A stretch of DNA of 64,000 nt from Pseudooceanicola batsensis HTCC2597 (GTDB taxonomy: Bacteria > Pseudomonadota > Alphaproteobacteria > Rhodobacterales > Rhodobacteraceae). The position numbers and the translations under genes are program-made. This document shows positions 9,492 to 16,613 of this stretch, in pieces (position 1 is the first letter of the stretch; each line of letters begins with the position of its first letter). The DNA lies in assembly GCF_000152725.1 (NCBI RefSeq), contig NZ_CH724131.1:3361416-3425415 (forward strand), in the 5' to 3' direction. The notes beneath the pieces were generated by a model. The model was not told the origin of the DNA and did no database searches. It saw only the letters and a program-made list of their open reading frames with translations.

Positions 9492-10031
9492 CTAGTCCGA
9501 CGGGGGGCGGATCGCATCGATCCGCCGCATCAGCTCGTCGCGCGAGATCTCGCCCACGTGCAGGGCGGACAATTCGCCCTGCGCCGTGAAGAAGAGTGTC
9601 GCGGGCAGACCCGCGGCACCGTAGCCGCGCGACAGCTGCTTGTCCTCGTCCAGAACCACCCCGCGCGAGGTCAGCCCCTCGGTCGCCAGGTAGAAGGCGA
9701 TGACCTGCGCCGTCTCGCCCTGGTTGGCAAAGACGATATCCACGTCCTCGAGACTGGCTGCCACCTCCTGCATCATCGGCATCTCGACCCGGCAAGGCCC
9801 GCACCAGCTGGCCCAGAGGTTCAGCACCAGCGGCCGCCCGTCGCGCCGGTCCAGCGCCACGACCTCGCCCGACAGGGTGATGACCTGCGTCTCTTGAATG
9901 GAGCCGCCGCCCGGCGGGCCGTTCAGCAGATAGGAGAATCCCCCGGTGAAAAGCCCGATCAGCACCACCACGACGACCGGCCGCACCAGCCCCCGGGCCC
10001 TGTGGGCCAGTCCGGTCAATAACTTGCGCAC
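9492..10031 (-). CDS. TlpA-like membrane-anchored thioredoxin
   Basis: Thiol-disulphide oxidoreductase expected to face the periplasm: an N-terminal membrane helix (VRPVVVVVLIGLFTGG) is followed by a thioredoxin fold with the WCGPC active site around residue 78 and a cis-proline region GAAGLPATLFF. The GTG at 10031 is preferred because GAGGAG lies 10 bases upstream; the frame opens to another GTG at 10097 with no ribosome site. Such proteins supply reductant for cytochrome c maturation or other periplasmic thiols. It is convergent with putA, 4 bases apart. Confidence 0.82.
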   Translation of the reverse strand: MRKLLTGLAHRARGLVRPVVVVVLIGLFTGGFSYLLNGPPGGGSIQETQVITLSGEVVALDRRDGRPLVLNLWASWCGPCRVEMPMMQEVAASLEDVDIVFANQGETAQVIAFYLATEGLTSRGVVLDEDKQLSRGYGAAGLPATLFFTAQGELSALHVGEISRDELMRRIDAIRPPSD

Positions 10032-10123
10032 GTTGCTGTCGCTCCTCTGCCCGCCGGCAGAGACTAGGCGCTTTCGCCGCCGCAGCAAGACGGTCACCGC
10101 ACTTCGGTGCCGTCAATCCGGTC

Positions 10124-10169
10124 TGTCGAGAAAATTGGAGCGGGCGATGAGATTCGAACTCACGACCCT
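10124..10169. repeat. Left copy of tRNA-Gly 3' half (attachment-like direct repeat)
   Basis: Positions 10133-10169 are a 37-base perfect copy of 11095-11131, the 3' half (variable region, T arm, acceptor, CCA) of the intact tRNA-Gly gene, in the same orientation. The preceding nine bases TGTCGAGAA (10124-10132) also match 11058-11066, where the right copy has an extra 28-base terminator segment. This looks like an attL/attR pair of an integrated element, or the leftover of a second tRNA-Gly gene. Confidence 0.8.
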
Positions 10170-10247
10170 AGGTCCCCCAATTGTTTCGCAATACGGAACC
10201 TATCAATTTTTCAAAAAAATTCTTGATGGACGCCAAGGCGTACGCCC

Positions 10248-10874
10248 TCATTCACCAAGAAACTGCCTCGCGGCTCGCATCTCTGCCGCTGTCAGGTCCT
10301 TGCTGATCGGAGCTGTCGAGAATTCGCTGCCATGGACACCACGGAAGACGTCAGCTGCGTTGTTCCAGCGAGACCATCTATGAACGACAACGAACCTTTC
10401 GCCGTCCTTTACTTGCGGCAACAGCTCGTCTCTCAGCCATTGTTGGTGCACCAAGGCTGAAGGCAGAGAACGCGATAAACGAGCAACGTGTTTCGCACCA
10501 CCGTTGACTGAGCGATAGGCTACCCCGTTCACCAAAGCCGCACGACCGTCCTCCAGCCACTTGCTGAAATTTCGGTTGAAGTAATATGGAGCAATCGACC
10601 GGGCCGATCGGGCCAGCGGCCTGGGGTTTGCCAAAAGGTTTCGATACTCTTCACGAGCGGCCTCGTCGGGGAACTCGGTCGGGGTGAGTTGCGCATCAAA
10701 TCCGCCATTGTTGTCCAGGATGATCAAGGGCGCATTGACCACATCGCCTATGAACGCCGGAGGCGGGAAGTCCAAGTTGAAACCGTGGCCATCATTGGCC
10801 TCGAAAGTTGCCAAGTCGTCCGGATGTACTGCGTCATCCAACCGTGACCAGAAATCTGCCAGCGTTTGCGTCAT
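10248..10874 (-). CDS. Unknown 208-residue protein in the tRNA-Gly islet
   Basis: I do not recognise this protein with confidence. It is soluble, with no signal peptide or membrane helix. Visible blocks are NAPLIILDNNGGFD near residue 50, ALVNGVAYRSVN near 115, and ERFVVVHRWSRWN near 160. Their order, a hydrophobic strand ending in an N-containing turn and a late strand ending in HR...W, loosely recalls proteins of the uracil-DNA-glycosylase fold. That is only a guess. It is the sole gene between the duplicated tRNA halves, its base composition is lower in GC than its neighbours, and there is no integrase beside it. Its stop lies 78 bases from the left repeat. Confidence 0.65.
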   Translation of the reverse strand: MTQTLADFWSRLDDAVHPDDLATFEANDGHGFNLDFPPPAFIGDVVNAPLIILDNNGGFDAQLTPTEFPDEAAREEYRNLLANPRPLARSARSIAPYYFNRNFSKWLEDGRAALVNGVAYRSVNGGAKHVARLSRSLPSALVHQQWLRDELLPQVKDGERFVVVHRWSRWNNAADVFRGVHGSEFSTAPISKDLTAAEMRAARQFLGE

Positions 10875-10919
10875 TCTCCGAGCCTAGCAAGAGATACTTG
10901 TCGCGCCAGCGTTAAAGCT

Positions 10920-10979
10920 CCGGGCGCAGCTCAGGGGTAGAGCTAGAGCGCCGAAGCATGCTTCGCGCACCTTGCCCGG
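10920..10979 (+). other. tRNA-Gly-like 5' fragment in inverted orientation
   Basis: Bases 10920-10944 match the first 25 bases of the neighbouring tRNA-Gly at 22 positions, including an intact D arm (GCTCAGGGGTAGAGC), but on the opposite strand. A palindrome CGAAGCATGCTTCG follows, and GCCCGG at 10974-10979 could pair with CCGGGC at 10920. There is no anticodon arm or T arm, so it is not a functional tRNA. Confidence 0.5.
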
Positions 10980-11067
10980 TCGTTATCAGCGAATCCCGAG
11001 CCGAACCGGCCCAGACCGTTCACCCCGACTAGTGTGAACGAACCTTGATTTAGAAGGTGTCGAGAAG

Positions 11068-11090
11068 TAAAAAAGACCCGCAAGTCTTTG
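11068..11090 (-). terminator. Intrinsic terminator of tRNA-Gly
   Basis: Read on the minus strand: stem CAAAGAC, loop TTGCGG, then GTCTTTTTT, starting 8 bases after the CCA end of the tRNA. The U-run follows the stem directly. Confidence 0.75.
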
Positions 11091-11097
11091 ATTTAAT

Positions 11098-11172
11098 TGG
11101 AGCGGGCGATGAGATTCGAACTCACGACCCTTACCTTGGCAAGGTAATGCTCTACCCCTGAGCTACGCCCGC
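11098..11172 (-). tRNA. tRNA-Gly (GCC), CCA encoded
   Basis: 75-base cloverleaf beginning GCGGGCGTAGCTCAGGGG, with D arm GCTC/GAGC, anticodon stem TTACC/GGTAA around loop TTGCCAA (anticodon GCC), T arm with GTTCGAATC, acceptor GCGGGCG/CGCCCGC, discriminator U and encoded CCA. Its 3' half is the right-hand copy of the islet's direct repeat. Confidence 0.96.
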
Positions 11173-11191
11173 GTCCTTGGGTAGGGGAGCA

Positions 11192-11219
11192 TGTATAAAG
11201 TCTCGTGCGGGGGCGCAAG
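11192..11219 (-). promoter_or_regulatory. Promoter of tRNA-Gly
   Basis: On the minus strand CTTGCG (11219-11214) and TATACA (11197-11192) are separated by 16 bases, placing the start of transcription about 12 bases before the tRNA. CTTG-type -35 elements are common for stable RNA genes in this group. Confidence 0.55.
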
Positions 11220-11630
11220 GGGAAATTTCGACCCGCCGGAAAATACTTCTGAACCGGATCGGCGGGGGCGGAAATGCCGGGCCGGACGGCGTGCGGAGAG
11301 TGGTGTCCGAGCAGAGGCCGGCCTTTCGCGGTCATGCGGTTCCCCCCCGTCAGATGCCGCGCGCGGGGCAGCGACTGACCCTAGGAAGTCGTGGAAACGC
11401 CACCGTCGTGCCGTGGCGACGGGCGGGCGTTGACCGGCGGGGCGGCTCGGCAAGGCATGGGGTCGATGTGCCGAGGGGTTTGCGCGGGAAGCGACGCGGT
11501 GCCGGCGCGCCGGAGGCCCTCGGCGGCTGTGCCGGGGCAGCGCCGTTCCTGCAGACGAAAAGCGGGCGATCCCGGCGATCGGCCGGAGCCCCGGCAGAGC
11601 CGGCTGCGAACCGGCCCCACGACCCGGCGA
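11220..11630. other. Gap between tRNA-Gly promoter and pyc
   Basis: About 410 bases without a supportable gene. Open frames exist on both strands but are low-complexity Arg/Gly/Pro reading of GC-rich DNA, with no ribosome site. I see no convincing terminator for pyc or other structure. Confidence 0.5.
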
Positions 11631-14600
11631 TCACTCGAATTCGACGAGCAGGTCCTTGGCGTCGATCTGCGCGCCCGTGGCGACATGGATGAGCTTGATC
11701 ACCCCGTCGCGGTCGGCGTGCAGGCCGGTCTCCATTTTCATTGCCTCGATGGTGAGCAGCAGGTCGCCCTCTCTGACCTTGGCGCCGGGCGCCACGGCGA
11801 GCGAGGCGACGACGCCGGGCATCGGCGCCGAGACGTGATCGGGGTTGGCCGGGTCCGCCTTGGGCGCCGCCGCCTTGTCGCCGGTCGCCTTGCGGTCGGG
11901 CACGCGGACGACGCGGGGCTGGCCGTTGAGTTCGAAGAACACCCGCACCTCGCCGTTGTCCTGCGTGTCGCCCACGGTCACCAGGCGGATCTCCAGCGTC
12001 TTGCCCGGGTCGATCTCGGCCGTGATCTCCTCTTCCGGTTTCATGCCGTAGAAGAAGGTGTGGGTCGGCAGGGTGCGCACCGGGCCGTAGGTCTCGTGCC
12101 GGTGGCCGTATTCCTCGAAGACCTTGGGATACATGAGGTAGGAGTTGAGATCCTCGTCGTCGATCTCGATCCCGTCCAGCTTGTTGCTGATCTCCTTGCG
12201 CTTCTCCTCGAGATCGACGGGCTCCAGGTGCTTGCCCGGCCGTTCGGTCCTGGGCTTTTCACCCTTGAGGACCTTCCTGACGATGGCCTCGGGAAACCCG
12301 CCCGGCGGCTGGCCGAGGTTGCCCTTCATCATGTCGATGACCGAGTCGGGGAAACTCACGTCCTTCTTGGGGTTCTCCACGTCCTCGCGGGTCAGGCCCT
12401 GGGACACCATCATCAGGGCCATGTCGCCGACCACCTTGGACGAGGGCGTGACCTTCACGATGTCTCCGAACATCTGGTTCACGTCGGCATAGGCCTGCGC
12501 GACCTCGTGCCAGCGTTCCTCGAGCCCCATGGAGCGGGCCTGCGACTTGAGGTTGGTGAACTGCCCGCCCGGCATCTCGTGCAGGTAGACCTCGGAGGCG
12601 GGGGCCTGCATGCCCGATTCGAAGGCCGCGTACTGGCCGCGCACCGCCTCCCAGTAGTTGGAAATCTCGCGCACGGCGGCGACGTCGATCGAAGAGGCCC
12701 GCGACCCGTGGCGCAGGGCCACGAGGATCGACCCGAAGGTCGGCTGCGAGGTGTTGCCCGAGAGCGAATCCATCGCCGCGTCGACACAGTCCACGCCGGC
12801 CGCGGCGGCGGTCAGGATGGTCGAGATCGCCGCGCCGCTCGTGTCATGCGTGTGGAAATGGATCGGCAGGTCCACCGCGTCCTTGAGCGCGGGGAAGAGC
12901 ACCTCGGCCACCGGCGCGGTCATCACGCCCGCCATGTCCTTGATGCCGAGGACATGCGCGCCGGCCTTCTCCATCTCCTTCGCCATCTTCACGTAATAGG
13001 CGATGTCGTACTTGGCCCGTTCCGGGTCGAGCGCATCGCCGGTGTAGCAGATCGTGCCCTCGCAGATCTTGCCGTTCTCCTGCACGGCGTCCATCGCCAC
13101 GCGCATGTTCTCGACCCAATTGAGGCTGTCGAAGACGCGGAAGACGTCGACTCCGGTGACCGAGGCCTGGCGCACGAATTCCTGCACCACGTTGTCGGGA
13201 TAGTTGGTGTAGCCCACCCCGTTCGAGGCGCGCAGCAGCATCTGGGTCAGGATGTTGGGCATCTTCTCGCGGATGTCGCGCAGGCGCTGCCACGGACATT
13301 CCTGGAGGAAGCGGTAGGCCACGTCGAAGGTCGCGCCGCCCCAGCATTCCACGCTGAAGAGCTGGCTGAGGTTCGCGGCATAGACCGGCGCGATCTTGAT
13401 CATGTCGAGCGAGCGCATCCGCGTCGCCAGCAGCGACTGGTGGCCGTCGCGCATCGTCGTGTCGGTAAAGAGCAGTTCGTCCTGCGCCTTCATCCATTTC
13501 GCCACGGCCTCCGGCCCCTTGTCGTCCAGCAGGTCGCGGGTGCCCTTGGGCACCTCGCCCTTGACCGCCGGGATGCGCGGCGGCTTGAGGTCGGGATGCG
13601 GCATGGGCCGGCCCTGCACCTCGGGGTGCCCGTTCACCGTGATGTCGGCGATATAGGTCAGCACCTTCGTGCCCCGGTCGCGCCGCGGCTTGAAATCGAA
13701 CAGCTCGGGCGTCGTGTCGATGAACTTGGTCGTGTACTGGTTCGACAGGAACGTGGGGTGCTTAAGCAGGTTGATGACGAAGTCGATATTCGTGCTGACG
13801 CCCCGGATACGGAATTCGCGCAGTGCCCGGTCCATCCGGCGGATCGCCAACTCGGGCGTCGGCGCCTTGGCGGTCACCTTGACCAGCAGCGAGTCGTAGT
13901 AGCGCGTGATCACGCCCCCCGCATAGGCCGTCCCGCCATCGAGCCGGATGCCCATGCCGGTGGCCGAGCGATAGGCGCTGATGCGGCCGTAATCGGGGAT
14001 GAAGTTGTTGGTGGGATCCTCGGTGGTGATCCGGGTCTGCAAGGCGTGCCCGGTCAGCTTGACGTCGTATTGCGAGGCCTTGCCCGTCGCCTCGGCCAGC
14101 GCCTTGCCCTCGGCGATGAGGATCTGCGCCTGCACGATGTCGATGCCGGTGACCTCTTCGGTCACGGTATGTTCGACCTGAACGCGGGGGTTCACCTCGA
14201 TGAAGTAGAACTTGCCGGTATCCATATCCATCAGGAACTCGACCGTGCCGGCGCATTCGTAATTCACATGGGCGCAGATCTTGCGGCCCAGTTCGCACAG
14301 CTCCTCGCGCTGCGCTTCGGAAAGGTAGGGGGCGGGGGCGCGTTCCACGACCTTCTGGTTGCGCCGCTGGACGGAACAGTCACGCTCGTAAAGGTGATAG
14401 ATGTTGCCCTGCCTGTCGCCGAGGATCTGGACCTCGACGTGGCGGGCCCGGATGATCATCTTTTCCAGATATCCCTCGCCGTTGCCGAAGGCGGCCTCGG
14501 CCTCGCGCCGGCCTTCCAGCACCTTGTCCTTCAGCTCTTTAGCGTTTTCGATCGGCCGCATCCCCCGGCCGCCGCCGCCCCATGACGCCTTGAGCATCAG

Positions 14601-15071
14601 AGGAAAGCCGATCTCCTCGGCCTCTTTCGTGATGGCCTCGAAGTCGTCCCCCAGCACCTCGGTCGCGGGGATGACCGGCACGCCTGCCTCGACCGCCACC
14701 TTCCGCGCGCTGGCCTTGTCGCCGAGGGCGCGCATCGTCTCGGCCCGGGGCCCGATGAAGGTGATCCCGGCGGCGTCGCAGGCATCCACGAAGTCAGGAT
14801 TTTCCGACAGCAGCCCATAGCCCGGATGGATGGCGTCCGCGCCCGACATCTTGGCGACGCGGATGATCTCCTCGATGCTGAGATAGGCCGCGACGGGCCC
14901 CAGCCCCTCGCCGATCTTGTAGGCCTCGTCCGCCTTGAAACGGTGCAGGCCCAGCTTGTCCTCTTCGGCATAGACCGCGACGGTTCTCTTGCCGAGCTCG
15001 TTCGCTGCCCGCATGATCCGGATGGCGATCTCGCCACGGTTCGCGATGAGGATTTTCTGGAAATCGGCCAT
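11631..15071 (-). CDS. pyc: Pyruvate carboxylase
   Basis: Biotin enzyme converting pyruvate to oxaloacetate, the main anaplerotic reaction. The 1146-residue product has the full single-chain layout: biotin carboxylase (about 1-460, beginning FQKILIANRGEIAIRI, with FIEVNPRVQVEHTVTE), carboxyltransferase (about 540-1000, beginning LLFTDTTMRDGHQSLLATR), and a biotinyl domain with AMKMETG near 1110, its Lys being the biotin site. The start at 15071 follows GGAGAAG and gives the standard family length; the longer frame upstream has no family similarity. It is monocistronic. Confidence 0.97.
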   Translation of the reverse strand: MADFQKILIANRGEIAIRIMRAANELGKRTVAVYAEEDKLGLHRFKADEAYKIGEGLGPVAAYLSIEEIIRVAKMSGADAIHPGYGLLSENPDFVDACDAAGITFIGPRAETMRALGDKASARKVAVEAGVPVIPATEVLGDDFEAITKEAEEIGFPLMLKASWGGGGRGMRPIENAKELKDKVLEGRREAEAAFGNGEGYLEKMIIRARHVEVQILGDRQGNIYHLYERDCSVQRRNQKVVERAPAPYLSEAQREELCELGRKICAHVNYECAGTVEFLMDMDTGKFYFIEVNPRVQVEHTVTEEVTGIDIVQAQILIAEGKALAEATGKASQYDVKLTGHALQTRITTEDPTNNFIPDYGRISAYRSATGMGIRLDGGTAYAGGVITRYYDSLLVKVTAKAPTPELAIRRMDRALREFRIRGVSTNIDFVINLLKHPTFLSNQYTTKFIDTTPELFDFKPRRDRGTKVLTYIADITVNGHPEVQGRPMPHPDLKPPRIPAVKGEVPKGTRDLLDDKGPEAVAKWMKAQDELLFTDTTMRDGHQSLLATRMRSLDMIKIAPVYAANLSQLFSVECWGGATFDVAYRFLQECPWQRLRDIREKMPNILTQMLLRASNGVGYTNYPDNVVQEFVRQASVTGVDVFRVFDSLNWVENMRVAMDAVQENGKICEGTICYTGDALDPERAKYDIAYYVKMAKEMEKAGAHVLGIKDMAGVMTAPVAEVLFPALKDAVDLPIHFHTHDTSGAAISTILTAAAAGVDCVDAAMDSLSGNTSQPTFGSILVALRHGSRASSIDVAAVREISNYWEAVRGQYAAFESGMQAPASEVYLHEMPGGQFTNLKSQARSMGLEERWHEVAQAYADVNQMFGDIVKVTPSSKVVGDMALMMVSQGLTREDVENPKKDVSFPDSVIDMMKGNLGQPPGGFPEAIVRKVLKGEKPRTERPGKHLEPVDLEEKRKEISNKLDGIEIDDEDLNSYLMYPKVFEEYGHRHETYGPVRTLPTHTFFYGMKPEEEITAEIDPGKTLEIRLVTVGDTQDNGEVRVFFELNGQPRVVRVPDRKATGDKAAAPKADPANPDHVSAPMPGVVASLAVAPGAKVREGDLLLTIEAMKMETGLHADRDGVIKLIHVATGAQIDAKDLLVEFE

Positions 15072-15382
15072 GGGGTCTTCTCCATGTGAGGAACAGTTCC
15101 ACGAGCAAACGACATGCCGCGGCGCAGCGCAAGGGGCGAATTTGCCAAGTGCAAAGTGTCCGTGGTCCGGATTGCGAAGAAAGCAAAGTGAAGGCGTGGT
15201 TCCAGACCTGCCACCGGTCCTTGCGCGGATTCCGGGCGAAGCCGCCATGCGCACGCCGAACCGCCCCCCGTCCCGGGCGGCGCCGCGTCGCTGGTCGCAA
15301 GAAGCGCTTTGCGTCTACACGATTGGACAGATCGCGTGGTCCGGCCGTTCGGGTGCCACCCCGCGGATCGGCGCCCGCGTGG
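15072..15382. other. 311-base gap between pyc and the hydroxy-acid dehydrogenase gene
   Basis: Holds the pyc leader and promoter on the minus strand; I cannot place the -35/-10 with confidence. No gene, repeat or terminator is evident. Confidence 0.4.
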
Positions 15383-16531
15383 CTATCTGCGGCCGGCGTA
15401 ATCGTCCCAGAGCCGCCCGCGCGCCTCTTCGGGGCGCGAGATCCCCATCTGGATCATGCCCGAGGTCACGTCTTCGGTCAGGATATGCGTCACATGCGCG
15501 GCCCCGCGGGCGCCAAAGGACGCCACGCCCCAGAGCCAGGGCCGCCCGAGCATCACGAAATCCGCGCCGAGCGCGATGGCCCGCAGCACGTCCAGCCCCG
15601 ACTCCACCGCGCCGTCGAAGATCAGCGGATAGTCCGGCCCCACGGCCGCGCGTACCAGCGGCAGGGCGGCGGCGGAACCGGGCGCGCCGTCGAACTGCCG
15701 CCCCCCGTGGTTCGACACCCACACCGCATCGACGCCCAGATCGCGCAGCATAACCGCATCGCCCGGCACGAGCACCCCCTTGGCCACCACCGGCCCGTCC
15801 CACATGTCGCGCAGCCGTTTCAGCAGGTCCCGGTCGGGCGCGGCGTGGGGTGCCAGTCCGACATGCCGCGCCGGTTCATGCGGCGAGGCGTATTTCGCCA
15901 GCCCCCGCACGCTCGGCGTTCCGGCCCGCGCGACCGCCACCGCCCAGTGCGGCCGCAGCACCGACTGGAGGAACAGCCGCGGCGTGATCCGGGGCGGCGT
16001 CGTCAACCCGCCCCGCCTCTGCCGCTCGCGCCGGGAGGGGCCGGGCACATCGACCGTCAGGACGAGCGTATGAAATCCCGCGTCCTTCGCCCGTTTCAGC
16101 AGGTCCTCGCAATGCTCGGGATCGCGCGGCGGATAGAGCTGGAACCACCCCTGATCCCCCAGATGCGGCGCCACGTCCTCGACCGAGGCGGCGGCCACGG
16201 TGGAGAGCCCGAAGGGCAGGTTCCGCGCCGCGCAATGCTGCGCCAGCGTCACCTCGGCCCCCGGCCAGAAGAGCCCCGTCATGCCGACGGGCGACACGCC
16301 CCAGGGCCGGGAATAGCTCCGCCCGAGCAGGGTGGTCGCCAGGTCCGGGACCGTCCGTCCCTTGAGCACGGCGGGGGCCAGAAGCACGTCGTCGAGCGCC
16401 GCGCGCGACCGCCGGATCGCCCCGTCCGCGCCGGTGCCGCTGTCGAGATATTCCCAGGCGAAATGCGGAATGCGCCGCTTCGCGCGGGCACGCAGGTCGG
16501 AAAGGGTGGGGTAGGCGAGGTCGAGATCCAT
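15383..16531 (-). CDS. lldD: FMN-dependent alpha-hydroxy-acid dehydrogenase (L-lactate dehydrogenase family)
   Basis: 382-residue TIM-barrel flavoenzyme oxidising L-2-hydroxy acids. Recognisable elements are the N-terminal DLRARAKRRIPHFAWEYLDSG, the FMN patch SPVGMTGLFWPGAE, VLTVDVPGPSRRERQRRGG, and the active-site segment WVSNHGGRQFDG containing the catalytic His near residue 275. L-lactate is the most common substrate, but glycolate or mandelate cannot be excluded, so the symbol is provisional. The start at 16531 begins the family's usual N-terminus; the ribosome site is weak. It is divergent from pcrA, 82 bases apart. Confidence 0.85.
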   Translation of the reverse strand: MDLDLAYPTLSDLRARAKRRIPHFAWEYLDSGTGADGAIRRSRAALDDVLLAPAVLKGRTVPDLATTLLGRSYSRPWGVSPVGMTGLFWPGAEVTLAQHCAARNLPFGLSTVAAASVEDVAPHLGDQGWFQLYPPRDPEHCEDLLKRAKDAGFHTLVLTVDVPGPSRRERQRRGGLTTPPRITPRLFLQSVLRPHWAVAVARAGTPSVRGLAKYASPHEPARHVGLAPHAAPDRDLLKRLRDMWDGPVVAKGVLVPGDAVMLRDLGVDAVWVSNHGGRQFDGAPGSAAALPLVRAAVGPDYPLIFDGAVESGLDVLRAIALGADFVMLGRPWLWGVASFGARGAAHVTHILTEDVTSGMIQMGISRPEEARGRLWDDYAGRR

Positions 16532-16613
16532 GGGCGACGAGATTGGCCGGTCGCCGGAAGATTGACAAGGTCGAACCGGAGCGACCGCGCCCCGGCGCGC
16601 TATCCTCGCGCGC

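Noticed and set aside
5786..9517. Open frame of 1243 codons on the minus strand opposite putA
   Set aside because: It is antisense to a fully conserved PutA, is Arg/Gly/Ala-rich without family motifs, and results from high GC codon bias.
11177..11692. Open frames between tRNA-Gly and pyc
   Set aside because: Arg/Gly/Ala/Pro low-complexity in several frames at once, partly antisense to the pyc 3' end.
11391..14585. Open frame of 1064 codons opposite pyc
   Set aside because: Antisense shadow of pyruvate carboxylase with low-complexity His/Arg/Gly/Leu content and no ribosome site.
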